NCBI GenBank assembly: GCA_027296625.1
Contig: JAPUIX010000186.1
Coordinates: 1-32,222, forward strand
Direction: 5' to 3'
From: Gammaproteobacteria bacterium
Lineage (GTDB): Bacteria > Pseudomonadota > Gammaproteobacteria > JAKEHO01
Length of the DNA: 32,222 nucleotides
Below, one piece after another: positions 8,142 through 17,373 of this stretch; position 1 is the first letter of the stretch; every line of letters begins with the position of its first letter. The notes under the pieces were generated by a model, which made no database searches, was not told where the DNA came from, and saw nothing but the letters and a program-made list of their open reading frames with translations. Made by a program: the position numbers and the translations under genes.

Positions 8142-9527
8142 ATGCCTGAACGCAGCAAGGTAATTGAATTGCTGAACGCGAGTGCCCCTATTGACAGCTT
8201 GCTGGCCAAGGGATGGGTCCGTACGCGACGGGATTCCAAAGACTTTTCCTTCATCGAGCTCAACGACGGATCGTGCTTGAGCAACATTCAAATCATAGCG
8301 GACGGTGCTCTTCCCAACTACGACGCTATCAAGAAGATCCCGACAGGTTCTGCAATCTCTGTAGAAGGTGCGCTGATTGCTTCCCCCGGATCGGGCCAAA
8401 ACTGGGAAATTCGGGCAACAAAAATCGACATGATCGGCCATGCGCCCGATTCGTATCCGTTACAGAAAAAGCGGCATACCGATGAGTATCTGCGCAGTAT
8501 TGCGCATTTGAGGCCACGCACCAACAAGTACGGCGCCATGTTTCGAATGCGATCGCAATTGTCCTATGCCATTCACCAATTCTTTCAAGACAGGGGGTTT
8601 TGGTACATCCATTCACCCATCCTTACTGGCGCAGACTGCGAAGGCGCAGGTGAGATGTTCAACGTCACGACGCTGGACCTGCACAAGGTACCCAAAAAAG
8701 AAGGTCGCGTTGACTACACTGAGGATTTTTTCGGTAAAGAGACCAAACTAACCGTATCCGGGCAGCTCTCAGCTGAGATGCTGGCGCTTGCACTGGGTGA
8801 GGTCTATACCTTTGGGCCAACGTTCCGGGCAGAAAATTCGAACACCAGTCGTCACATCTCGGAATTCTGGATGGTGGAGCCAGAAATGGCGTTCTATGAG
8901 CTGTCCGATGATATGGATCTGGCCGAAACTTTCGTGCGTTACCTGACATCGTACACCATGGATAAATGCAGCGAAGATCTGGCGTTGTTTGCGCGATTCG
9001 TCGACCAGAGCCTCATGGATAACCTGGAGAACATTGCATCCCATGAATTTGTGCGCCTTCCCTATAGCGAGGCGATTGACATCTTGGAGAAGTCCGGTGA
9101 ATCGTTCGAGTTTGAAGTTGCCTGGGGAAAAGACCTCCAATCAGAACACGAGCGATACCTAACAGAACGTCATTTTGAGCGGCCCGTTATCGTGTATAAC
9201 TACCCCAAGGACATCAAGGCCTTTTATATGAGACTCAACGATGACGAAAAGACCGTGACGGCGTTGGATGTCTTGGTCCCACGCGTTGGCGAGATTGTTG
9301 GAGGTAGCCAGCGCGAAGAGCGCTTGGACGTGCTCAGATCACGAATTCGGGAGACGGGATTAACGGAGGACGATTATTGGTGGTATCTGGATTCACGGCG
9401 CTTTGGCAGCGCACCGCACAGTGGATTCGGCTTAGGGTTCGAACGCTTCTTGATGTTGGTCACGGGCGTGACCAATATCCGCGACGTGATCCCTTTTCCC
9501 CGCACACCCAAACACCTGGAATTTTAA
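8142..9527 (+). CDS. asnS: Asparaginyl-tRNA synthetase
   Basis: Class IIb aminoacyl-tRNA synthetase charging tRNA-Asn with asparagine, 461 residues. An N-terminal OB-fold anticodon-binding domain (about 15-100, with [20 protein letters not shown]) precedes the catalytic core. The core has motif 1 around [15 protein letters not shown], motif 2 at 228-248 ([21 protein letters not shown]) and motif 3 at 428-442 ([15 protein letters not shown]). The SEFWMVEPE and GAGEMF elements favour AsnRS over AspRS. The start ATG follows GTAAGGCAG, a reasonable ribosome binding site. Its presence implies direct Asn-tRNA formation, though it does not exclude GatCAB elsewhere. Confidence 0.97.
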   Translation: MPERSKVIELLNASAPIDSLLAKGWVRTRRDSKDFSFIELNDGSCLSNIQIIADGALPNYDAIKKIPTGSAISVEGALIASPGSGQNWEIRATKIDMIGHAPDSYPLQKKRHTDEYLRSIAHLRPRTNKYGAMFRMRSQLSYAIHQFFQDRGFWYIHSPILTGADCEGAGEMFNVTTLDLHKVPKKEGRVDYTEDFFGKETKLTVSGQLSAEMLALALGEVYTFGPTFRAENSNTSRHISEFWMVEPEMAFYELSDDMDLAETFVRYLTSYTMDKCSEDLALFARFVDQSLMDNLENIASHEFVRLPYSEAIDILEKSGESFEFEVAWGKDLQSEHERYLTERHFERPVIVYNYPKDIKAFYMRLNDDEKTVTALDVLVPRVGEIVGGSQREERLDVLRSRIRETGLTEDDYWWYLDSRRFGSAPHSGFGLGFERFLMLVTGVTNIRDVIPFPRTPKHLEF

Positions 9528-9578
9528 ATTACTTGTTGTTGACCTGAGTTGAGGCTTGCCTCGCTCGCTAACATATGT

Positions 9579-10355
9579 TTATTCAATCGGAAAATTGAAA
9601 TAAACATTCTTAAAAGGCTCATTTTTTAGAGTGAAATGCCACCACTCTTTTTCATAATTTACGAAACCATATTTTTCCATCACAGCTTTCAATAACAACC
9701 GATTCATACGTTGCCTCGCTCCAACTTCGCTATTATTGGTGATAGCAAATCTATGAAAACAATCATATCCTGATCCCATATCAATACTGTTATCCTTGAA
9801 TCGCTCTTCTTCAGGCAGGTAACATTCCTGCAATGGTTCCTCAACGCGATATTTTGCTTGTTCTGGAACCGGCAGCGGAACAATTGTTATATCGACGGTA
9901 CTGCCTCGGCTATGACTTGACTGCCCAGAAATATAGCCTTTTCCAATGAGTTCCTGCTTCTTTATGGTTGGATAAAATTCGTTTTTGGTACGTGTATCGC
10001 TAAGGTCCTGCGCCCATCTGATAAATTGATCGACCGCGTCCTGAGGGCGATAGCAATCGTAGATTTTCAGCGACAATGAAAACTGAACGAGTTCTTTTTG
10101 AACGTCTCCTAGTGCATCTGCTGCTTCACTCGTGAGAATACACTTATTGGCATGGTAACTTTTAATTGGTTCTCCAATAAAATTGTGAAATGAGTAATAC
10201 CTCATATCCAAAACAATTGTAGGGACAACCTCTCCTAGGTTAACGAATCCCACGGGGTAGTTCATTTGGGCAGCGCTTTGCCTAAAAGATAAGAATTGAA
10301 TGATAGTGAATATAATCAATACGCGCTTAGAGAATCTCTTTATGGAATCATACAT
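9579..10355 (-). CDS. D-alanyl-D-alanine dipeptidase (VanX-type, peptidase M15D), exported
   Basis: Zinc dipeptidase of the VanX/DdpX family, which cleaves D-Ala-D-Ala. The 258-residue product has an N-terminal signal (KRVLIIFTIIQFLSF, ending near SAAQ at 27-30), so it probably acts in the periplasm. The catalytic set is complete: Arg in YDCYRPQDAV (R103), zinc ligands in SSHSRGSTVD (H148, D155), and E237-W-W-H240. A periplasmic member more likely recycles peptidoglycan-derived dipeptide or supplies D-Ala than confers glycopeptide resistance; no vanH/vanA or vanS/vanR genes are adjacent. The gene is conspicuously richer in A and T than asnS and putA on either side, with AAA/ATT/AAT-type codons. 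That points to recent acquisition. It stands alone. Confidence 0.9.
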   Translation of the reverse strand: MYDSIKRFSKRVLIIFTIIQFLSFRQSAAQMNYPVGFVNLGEVVPTIVLDMRYYSFHNFIGEPIKSYHANKCILTSEAADALGDVQKELVQFSLSLKIYDCYRPQDAVDQFIRWAQDLSDTRTKNEFYPTIKKQELIGKGYISGQSSHSRGSTVDITIVPLPVPEQAKYRVEEPLQECYLPEEERFKDNSIDMGSGYDCFHRFAITNNSEVGARQRMNRLLLKAVMEKYGFVNYEKEWWHFTLKNEPFKNVYFNFPIE

Positions 10356-10406
10356 ACCCGCCTAACACCGGGCATTCTGCTGGTATGTGGAAAAAATAAT
10401 CAGGAA

Positions 10407-13400
10407 TTAAAGCCCGCCAAGTTCCGCCGCGATGTCTTGGCTAGGCGCAAATCCGCGACGTAGTGTATTCTCTGTGATAGTGTGCGGCGTCAAAAATTGC
10501 AGAAGATAGTCCGGGCCCCCTGTTTTACTGCCCAACCCACTTAACTTAAAGCCACCAAAGGGTTGCCGGCCGACCAGCGCGCCCGTGATCTTTCGATTAA
10601 TATAGAGATTGCCGACTTCGAACTCCTGACACGCCTTGGCAATATTAGCTGGGCTGCGGGAATAGACGCCCCCTGTCAGCGCATAGCGTGTGTTATTAGC
10701 AAGCACTAAGGCTTCATCAAAATTCTCTGCGTGCATCACAGCAAGAACTGGTCCGAAGATCTCCTCCTGAGCAAGCGGCGAATCAGCTGGAACATGGCTG
10801 AAGATCGTGGGGCCGATGAAAAATCCCGGGCCTTTGTCAGAACAATCCATCTCCAGCGCGACCTCTGCGGTATCACGACCGACGGCAATCGCCTGGCGTA
10901 TTCGTTCATAGGCCGCTGCTCCAATAACCGGTCCCACGCGAACACCTGGATCCGCCGGCATACCAGCCTTCAGGCTACGGGTTGCTTCAACGAGACGATG
11001 CAGAAAGAGATCATAACGGTGGCCTACTACAATCACCCTGGACGCTGCACTGCATTTTTGCCCCTGATAGCCAAACGCTGAAGCTACCACGCCAAGGACT
11101 GCATCATCTAGATCAGCGTCACTGTCCACGATGATTGCATTTTTGCCGCCCATCTCTGCAATGACACGCTTGACATGATGCTGTCCCTCCCCGACATCAG
11201 ACGCCAATTTGATGATCCTAGTGCCAACTTCCATCGACCCGGTAAATGCCACAAAGTGAATTTGCGGATCTTTCACCAGATGTTCCCCAAGGTCGCTGCC
11301 TGGTCCCGCAAGGAACTGAACGACGCCAGCAGGTAAATTGACCTCTTGTAATAGTTCCGCAAATTTAGCTGCAATGACAGGCGTTTGGGAAGAAGGCTTC
11401 AATATTGCCGTGTTTCCCGTGACGATGGCCCCGGAAAGCATTCCCGTCAAGATCGCGAGTGGGAAATTCCACGGTGGGATAATAAGCCCAACCCCACGTG
11501 GGCGATAAATAAAGGCATTCGTCTCCCCAGGCACTTCCTTCGAACCGGTAGCGCCGAGCCGTAGCGCTTCACGCCCGTAGTACTCTAGATAATCAATGGC
11601 CTCACACACATTGAGATCTGCTTCGCCCCATGTCTTACCCGCCTCAAAGATCTCCCAGGCAGCGAACTCATCACGTCGCTCCCGGAGGCGCTGAGCTGCT
11701 CGAAACAGATACTCTGCTCGCGCATCCATGGACAACCCGGCCCAATCGTTAAATGCTTCGGTGGCACCCTCTAATGCACTCTTTGCCTGTAGTTCATTAG
11801 CCACTGCGACCCGCCCGACCATCTCGTCCGGGTTCGCCGGATTGATGGAGACTATATATTCTCCGGTATCAATGGCCTCGCCATTGATGATCAGTGGATA
11901 GTCAGATCCCAACTGCCTTCTCACGTCATCGATTGCATCGTGAAAATGTTCTCTCTCTAAACGATTGGTAAATCGGTGTACGGGCTCGTTGATGAAGTTG
12001 TTAAAGTTTGGTCTTTCTATATCTCCGTCATTGTTGGTGCTCTCAGAAGCCCGAGATTCGGTTGATTGATTAGCGTCAGGAACAGGCGCCTCTTTAACAT
12101 TCTCCGACTGAAACTCCGCGTGAGGAGGCGCCAATAAACGCGCCGGCGGAAGGTCCTTCAAGAGACTCATACGCTGAAAGGACTGACTTGAGGAATTTTC
12201 TAATAGTCTTCGCACCAGATAGGCCATGCCGGGGATAAGCTCACCATAGGGAAGATAGACCCGCAACCGAAACCCCATCTCGGGAATAACATCTTCCAAG
12301 GACTTTGCCATGCCATAGAGCATCTGAAACTCAAACTGATCAGGCGATAACCCATATTCACCCACCAGCACCATGGCCAAGCTAAGACTGCGTACATTAT
12401 GGGTCGCAATTGCCGCCTCGATATACGGATGGTTTTCAAACAGTAGCCGCACACAGCGCTCATAACATGCATCCGTACGCCACTTTTCCGGCCATGTTGG
12501 TAGAGGCCAATGATTTTGCTCCGCCACCACAGTCTCAAAGTCCCAATAGGCTCCGCGGACTAGCCGAACGGTGACAGGTGTTCCTCTGTTCTTAGCCCAA
12601 TCAATTAGCTCACTGAGGTCATGTTCTGTATCCACAAGATACGCCTGCAACGCGATCCCGGCGTCCGGCCAGTCACGCAGTTCTGGTTCCATCAAGAGTT
12701 TCTGAAAAGATGCCACAGTCGCGTCCTTAAGGTCGTACTGTTCCATATCCAGATAAACAAATGCGCCGTTGCTTTTGGCAGCAAGAAGGATGGGGCGTAA
12801 GCGGGATGAGATGCCCTTGACAGTGCTATCGAGATCTAGACGATTGATCTGAGAAAACAGAGAAGAGACTTTCAACGACACGTTTAAGCGTGGTGCCTTC
12901 CGTCCGTTCACCGTATCAAGCAATGCATTTGGCGCCCACGTTTCTAACTTTGGCGGCAAGCGATCCAGCAATTGCCGATAGTGTGTCTTATAGAGTTCGC
13001 CCTCCTCTTCGCTAACAGTCGCCTCGCCTAACAGATCGATGCTAAATCCAATGTTTCTAGAACGTAGTTCCTCGCCCACAACCATCGCTTCATCAACATG
13101 AGCACCACCCATAAAACGGCGAGCAAGTTTCTGGATAGCACTGCGCACAGCTTTGGCAACAAGCTTGTCACTCGGCCTTGTACGAATGTGGCGTAGCCCT
13201 AATTTCACAAGACCCGTCAGTGGCACTTCATCTTCATCAAAATACTCCTGTAAGTGACGGACGAGATCTTCATCTTTATCGAGCGTTGGCAGCACATCGA
13301 CAAAACGTAGCCCCTGTACGCGAAACTTTTCATTCTCCATGATCCGTTCCATAAAGCGATCCAGCCAATGGTGTCCAGACTTCGCTGCGTTTGCGTTTTT

Positions 13401-13481
13401 CTGAGCTTGCGCAAGCAGCCGCCGCCCAAGTTCACCAATTCGCTTCTCAGTATCAGGATCGATGGTTAAAATTGTTGCCAT
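10407..13481 (-). CDS. putA: Bifunctional proline dehydrogenase / L-glutamate-gamma-semialdehyde dehydrogenase
   Basis: PutA oxidises proline to glutamate in two steps, feeding electrons to quinone and NAD+. In this 1024-residue form an N-terminal arm precedes the FAD-dependent proline dehydrogenase barrel (about 85-450, with VRLVRGAYWDFE near 305-316 and YLPYGELIPGMAYLVRRLLEN near 409-429). A polar, low-complexity linker (about 455-500, rich in S, N, E and D) follows. The aldehyde dehydrogenase domain (about 525-1015) has PPWNFPL at 669, FTGSMEVG at 746, catalytic Glu in AEMGGK (E776) and catalytic Cys in GYQGQKCSAAS (C810). There is no ribbon-helix-helix domain, so it is not self-repressing like enteric PutA. 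The frame is open to 13565; the ATG at 13481 (MATILTIDP) fits the family better. No clear ribosome binding site is visible. Confidence 0.95.
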   Translation of the reverse strand: MATILTIDPDTEKRIGELGRRLLAQAQKNANAAKSGHHWLDRFMERIMENEKFRVQGLRFVDVLPTLDKDEDLVRHLQEYFDEDEVPLTGLVKLGLRHIRTRPSDKLVAKAVRSAIQKLARRFMGGAHVDEAMVVGEELRSRNIGFSIDLLGEATVSEEEGELYKTHYRQLLDRLPPKLETWAPNALLDTVNGRKAPRLNVSLKVSSLFSQINRLDLDSTVKGISSRLRPILLAAKSNGAFVYLDMEQYDLKDATVASFQKLLMEPELRDWPDAGIALQAYLVDTEHDLSELIDWAKNRGTPVTVRLVRGAYWDFETVVAEQNHWPLPTWPEKWRTDACYERCVRLLFENHPYIEAAIATHNVRSLSLAMVLVGEYGLSPDQFEFQMLYGMAKSLEDVIPEMGFRLRVYLPYGELIPGMAYLVRRLLENSSSQSFQRMSLLKDLPPARLLAPPHAEFQSENVKEAPVPDANQSTESRASESTNNDGDIERPNFNNFINEPVHRFTNRLEREHFHDAIDDVRRQLGSDYPLIINGEAIDTGEYIVSINPANPDEMVGRVAVANELQAKSALEGATEAFNDWAGLSMDARAEYLFRAAQRLRERRDEFAAWEIFEAGKTWGEADLNVCEAIDYLEYYGREALRLGATGSKEVPGETNAFIYRPRGVGLIIPPWNFPLAILTGMLSGAIVTGNTAILKPSSQTPVIAAKFAELLQEVNLPAGVVQFLAGPGSDLGEHLVKDPQIHFVAFTGSMEVGTRIIKLASDVGEGQHHVKRVIAEMGGKNAIIVDSDADLDDAVLGVVASAFGYQGQKCSAASRVIVVGHRYDLFLHRLVEATRSLKAGMPADPGVRVGPVIGAAAYERIRQAIAVGRDTAEVALEMDCSDKGPGFFIGPTIFSHVPADSPLAQEEIFGPVLAVMHAENFDEALVLANNTRYALTGGVYSRSPANIAKACQEFEVGNLYINRKITGALVGRQPFGGFKLSGLGSKTGGPDYLLQFLTPHTITENTLRRGFAPSQDIAAELGGL

Positions 13482-13608
13482 TAGAAAGTAATAAACAAAT
13501 ATCGAACACCTAGTAAATCTTAGTACATCGGTAACGATGATGGCCTTAGAAAGACATAGATCCACTCACTCCGGATTGGCTCGCCGGTAAGCAACATGCA
13601 CAAGCCAA

Positions 13609-15546
13609 TCAAGCCTTGGCTCTGATTTCGCTGGATTTATTCTCCGAAAGGAATCGACGTACATCTTTAATATCGCGCGTCTGGGGCATCGGCGGAAGGC
13701 CGTCAAGAAACACGTGCCCATAGCCACGCGTAAACAGGCGAGGGTCACACAACACCAGCACACCTCGATCGCGCACGTCTCGAATGAGTCGGCCTACCCC
13801 CTGTTTTAAGGCAATCACCGCCTGAGGTAGCTGAAACTCGATAAAAGGATCACGGCCCTGACTCTGCATCCTGCTAATTCGCGCCTGGAGGATCGGATCC
13901 TCAGGCGACGCAAACGGAAGTTTATCGATAATAACGCACGACAGCGCCTCGCCTCTAACGTCAACACCTTCCCAAAAACTGCTTGTGCCCAATAAAACCG
14001 CGTTGTTTAGCGCTCGGAAGCGTCGTAGCAATTCAGATCGGGGCCCCTCGCCCTGCACGATCAAGGGAAACTTGATACGGCCTTCAAGAAGCCCCCTCCC
14101 TTCACTCAGTGCACGGTGACTTGTAAAGAGCAGAAAGGCTCGACCTTGGCTTGCCTTAAGTACCGGTAACGCCGCATTGATCACGGCCGCTGTATAGCTT
14201 GGATCCCTTGGATCAGGCATGGGGTCGGGAATGTATAGCAAGGTTTGTGTTTCGTAATCATAAGGGCTATCCCAACGCAACATCTCGGCTTCATTGAGAC
14301 CCAGTTGGCTTGTGAAATGTCGGAAGTCGCTACCGATCGCGAGCGTTGCGGAAGTGAAAATCCAAGCACACTGATAAGCGTTAAGCCGGGACTGAAAGGC
14401 CTCGGAGATATCCAGGGGTGTCTCATACAAACGAAAGCCCCGCCCGCGGGTCTCATACCACTGGATATGGTCATTCTCATGCACATCTGCAAACAGGTTG
14501 AGTTGCGCCAGGAGCAATGCACATCGTCGGCCACAGCTCTCAAGGACTTTTGCCCGCTCCGCGAGTGGTTCAAGTTCGGACTGCAAATGTGCAAGCATTG
14601 CCTTTAGCGACGCCAACGCCTCACTTACCGCATGGTCGGCTTTGGCTTGCTCCCAGGCAGCTCGGTGATCGTTGCTGCCCAGGGTGAGACGCAATTCAGC
14701 CACCGTTTTCTCCAGTGCGCCGCACGCCTCTGTGAAGGTTGGCACGTCACGTGCTTCGCTTAAATACGCGTTTTTACTGTCGCGCGCCAATTCAATCACC
14801 TGGCGACTACTTAATGCAATCCCAAAGAACGCAGACGCTGCCTCGGGCAGCTGATGCGCCTCATCAAAAATCACGGCTTCTGCCCCTGGAAGCACTTCGC
14901 CAAACCCTTCATCGCGCAGCGCCATATCCGCAAGAAACAAGTGATGGTTCACCACCAAGATTTCTGCTTCGTTCGCCTCACGACGAGCCTTTACCACATA
15001 ACAGTCATTAAATAACGGACATTCTTGGCCCAGGCAGTTATCGGCCGTGGACGTCACGTGTGGCCACACCGACGCGTCTTCAGGAATATCCACGAGTTCC
15101 GCACGATCACCCGTTTGGGTTCTCCCGGCCCATGCCTTTATGCTTTGCAGGTCAGCACTCACTTGCGGAGACAGAAAACCGGCTTCGATCTCCGCCTGGC
15201 CAAGGCGGTGCAGGCAGAGATAGTTCGCGCGTCCCTTAAGCAATGCCACATGCACAGGTATCGCCAGCGCCGCGCGGACAACTGGCAGGTCACGATGAAA
15301 TAGTTGATCTTGGAGATGCTTGGTACCCGTAGAGACGATGACCTTCTTTCCCGACATCAGTGCGGGAACAAGATAGGCGAAGGTCTTGCCCGTGCCCGAC
15401 CCGGCCTCACAGACAAGCATGCCATACTGATTGAGGGTGCGGGCGATGGCCTCTGCCATCTCCTGCTGCTGGGGGCGCGCGGCGAAACCCTCCACATGCT
15501 GCACCAGGGGACTGCGCGCGGAGAGAAATTCGGCGGGGGTTAGCAT
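13609..15546 (-). CDS. yoaA: DinG/YoaA-family ATP-dependent DNA helicase
   Basis: Superfamily 2 XPD-like helicase with a 4Fe-4S cluster, 645 residues. YoaA in Escherichia coli works with HolC in repair of damaged replication forks. Walker A is EAGSGTGKT (47-55) and the DEAH box is at 228-231 (VIFDEAHQLPEAA). Four candidate cluster cysteines lie between them (C111, C171, C176, C182). Helicase C-terminal motifs include GTSSFWEGVDVRG and QGVGRLIRD. The length fits YoaA (636 in E. coli) rather than the longer DinG. It lies downstream of epmA on the same strand with 121 bases between, so it may be in the efp-epmA unit. The only weak point is the symbol, because DinG and YoaA are close relatives. 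Confidence 0.92.
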   Translation of the reverse strand: MLTPAEFLSARSPLVQHVEGFAARPQQQEMAEAIARTLNQYGMLVCEAGSGTGKTFAYLVPALMSGKKVIVSTGTKHLQDQLFHRDLPVVRAALAIPVHVALLKGRANYLCLHRLGQAEIEAGFLSPQVSADLQSIKAWAGRTQTGDRAELVDIPEDASVWPHVTSTADNCLGQECPLFNDCYVVKARREANEAEILVVNHHLFLADMALRDEGFGEVLPGAEAVIFDEAHQLPEAASAFFGIALSSRQVIELARDSKNAYLSEARDVPTFTEACGALEKTVAELRLTLGSNDHRAAWEQAKADHAVSEALASLKAMLAHLQSELEPLAERAKVLESCGRRCALLLAQLNLFADVHENDHIQWYETRGRGFRLYETPLDISEAFQSRLNAYQCAWIFTSATLAIGSDFRHFTSQLGLNEAEMLRWDSPYDYETQTLLYIPDPMPDPRDPSYTAAVINAALPVLKASQGRAFLLFTSHRALSEGRGLLEGRIKFPLIVQGEGPRSELLRRFRALNNAVLLGTSSFWEGVDVRGEALSCVIIDKLPFASPEDPILQARISRMQSQGRDPFIEFQLPQAVIALKQGVGRLIRDVRDRGVLVLCDPRLFTRGYGHVFLDGLPPMPQTRDIKDVRRFLSENKSSEIRAKA

Positions 15547-15667
15547 AAAGCAGCCTGTTATGAACGAGACAGCACAACGTTCGATGATGCTATTCTATTG
15601 TAACGAGTTTTTGCGTCGGTTTTGGTGAAATCGGGCTATTTCACTGCACAAGAGCTCGGCTCGTGCG

Positions 15668-16663
15668 TTATGCTTGTCCCACTGGAAATGGCAATACGTC
15701 GGCGACATCAGAGACGCCTGCGTGTACCATGACGAGCCGGTCGAACCCCAACGCCACGCCAGCACACGGAGGAAGCCCGCTGTCGACGGCCGCCAAATAG
15801 CGCTCATCCCAAGGTACCGCATCGCTGCCGCGCTGGCGTCGTTTTGACAGGTCACGGTTGAATCGGCGCCTGTGTTCCGCTGGATCGGTGAGCTCACTCG
15901 CCCCATTAGCGATTTCTATCCCTCCCATAAACAATTCGAATCGTTCAGATACCGCCGCATTAGCCGGGGAGATGTCGGCCAATGTTGCTTGACTCGCTGG
16001 ATAGTCGTAGATGAACGTCAAACAGTCTTTTCCCAACGTGGGCGCAACCTGATTCACAAGTATAAAGTCGAGATACGTGTCGCGGTCATCTCCACGGGGG
16101 TTACCCGACTTGAGCCCATGAGCTAGGGCATAGTTACGCAATTCCAATACCGATGCATCATGTGGATCGAAGCCTGTTTGTCTCCTAAAGCCTTCTGCAT
16201 AGGTGAGGCGTTGCGATGCCACCGTGCCCGTTAGTTGACTTACCAACATCTCGACCTCATCCATGAGCGCCACGTAATTGATACCTGGACGGTACCACTC
16301 AATCATCGTGAATTCTGGATTGTGTAAACGCCCCTGTTCGCCGTCTCTGAAAACCTTGGTGATCTGATAGATTGCACCCGACCCACTTGCAAGTAATCGT
16401 TTCATCGCAAATTCAGGGGACGTATGCAGATATAGCATCCTGTCAGCCGCGCCGTAAGGTGGCGTATAGTGTGTGTGCAGGCTCTGGATGTTCGGATCAC
16501 TTACTGTCGCTTGACAGAGTATGGGTGTTTCCACCTCCATAACACCATGCGCTCTAAAAAATGCACGCGCTTTTGCAAGCATCTCAGCGCGCAGCGCTAA
16601 GTGCTCCAGTGAAGCGCTCGGACGCCAGCTTTCTATGCTTTCTTCTTCGATTCGGGAACTCAT
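15668..16663 (-). CDS. epmA: EF-P beta-lysylation enzyme EpmA (PoxA/GenX)
   Basis: EpmA is a truncated lysyl-tRNA synthetase paralogue that attaches (R)-beta-lysine to Lys34 of elongation factor P. The 331-residue product is only a class II catalytic core without the anticodon domain. Motif 1 lies around FFRAHGVMEVETPIL, motif 2 around FRDGEQGRLHNPEFTMIEWY, and motif 3 near the end (PPCAGVALGFDRLVMV). The frame opens at TTG 16684, but the ATG at 16663 (MSSRIEEESIESWRPSA) is preceded closely by AGAGGTGGT and matches family length. It lies directly downstream of efp, its substrate gene, and across from epmB, so the whole modification pathway is encoded within about 2.7 kb. Confidence 0.95.
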   Translation of the reverse strand: MSSRIEEESIESWRPSASLEHLALRAEMLAKARAFFRAHGVMEVETPILCQATVSDPNIQSLHTHYTPPYGAADRMLYLHTSPEFAMKRLLASGSGAIYQITKVFRDGEQGRLHNPEFTMIEWYRPGINYVALMDEVEMLVSQLTGTVASQRLTYAEGFRRQTGFDPHDASVLELRNYALAHGLKSGNPRGDDRDTYLDFILVNQVAPTLGKDCLTFIYDYPASQATLADISPANAAVSERFELFMGGIEIANGASELTDPAEHRRRFNRDLSKRRQRGSDAVPWDERYLAAVDSGLPPCAGVALGFDRLVMVHAGVSDVADVLPFPVGQA

Positions 16664-16745
16664 ACCACCTCTAACGATAGACAAGAGAAAATACTTCTCA
16701 CTGGTTGCGAGTCCTTTGTTCGTCTTAATTGTGCAGTTCCAAGAG

Positions 16746-17321
16746 TCATGGGGAATCTTTGGCTCGTGCTACGTACTCGCCCGTGCGCGTATCGATCTTT
16801 ATCACCTCCCCCACTTGAATAAAGAATGGGACTTTTACGACTGCCCCTGTTTCTAGCGTCGCGGGTTTGCTGCCGCCACTTGAGGTATCGCCGCGAACCC
16901 CGGGATCCGTGGCGCTAACGACCAGTGTGACAAAATTGGGTGGTAATACCGAGAGCGGTTGTCCATTCCACAACGTCACCAGACACATCTCCTGTCCTTT
17001 TAACCATTTGGCTGTATCACCCATAGCGGTACTGTCCCTAGAGTACTGCTCATAGGATGCTGGATCCATAAAATGCCACATCGCACCGTCACTGTATAAA
17101 TACTGCATTTCCACATCGATGACATCAGCCCCTTCAACACTCTCGGCTGATTTAAATGTTTTTTCCACAACACGACCAGTTTTCAAATTCCGTAACTTGA
17201 CCCGATTGAAGGCCTGCCCTTTCCCCGGTTTAACGAACTCGTTTTCTAATATCGTATAAGGATCGCCATCGATGATTAGTTTGAGCCCGCTCTTGAATTC
17301 GTTAGTGCTGTATGTCGTCAT
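16746..17321 (-). CDS. efp: Elongation factor P
   Basis: EF-P binds between the ribosomal P and E sites and relieves stalling at polyproline stretches. The 191-residue product (start ATG at 17321) has the KOW-like domain I with the modification loop [12 protein letters not shown]34 is the beta-lysylation site, in the same position as in E. coli. Two OB domains follow, ending with [22 protein letters not shown]. The sequence from [14 protein letters not shown] is the usual C-terminal signature. The paired epmA and epmB genes next door agree with a lysine, not the arginine that is rhamnosylated by EarP. The gene diverges from epmB with 52 bases between starts, a space that must hold both promoters. 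Confidence 0.98.
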   Translation of the reverse strand: MTTYSTNEFKSGLKLIIDGDPYTILENEFVKPGKGQAFNRVKLRNLKTGRVVEKTFKSAESVEGADVIDVEMQYLYSDGAMWHFMDPASYEQYSRDSTAMGDTAKWLKGQEMCLVTLWNGQPLSVLPPNFVTLVVSATDPGVRGDTSSGGSKPATLETGAVVKVPFFIQVGEVIKIDTRTGEYVARAKDSP

Positions 17322-17373
17322 ATTACGTTCTTAGCCTAGTATCCTAAGTCATGAAAGTTTTATGATAACGTGA

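Noticed and set aside
8862-8890. Sequence like a tRNA T-arm (TTCGAA) within asnS and elsewhere
   Set aside because: It is inside conserved coding sequence and lacks matching acceptor and anticodon stems; no tRNA gene was found anywhere in the window.
9551-9562. Small inverted repeat GAGGC/GCCTC after asnS
   Set aside because: The loop would be too small and no T run follows on either strand.
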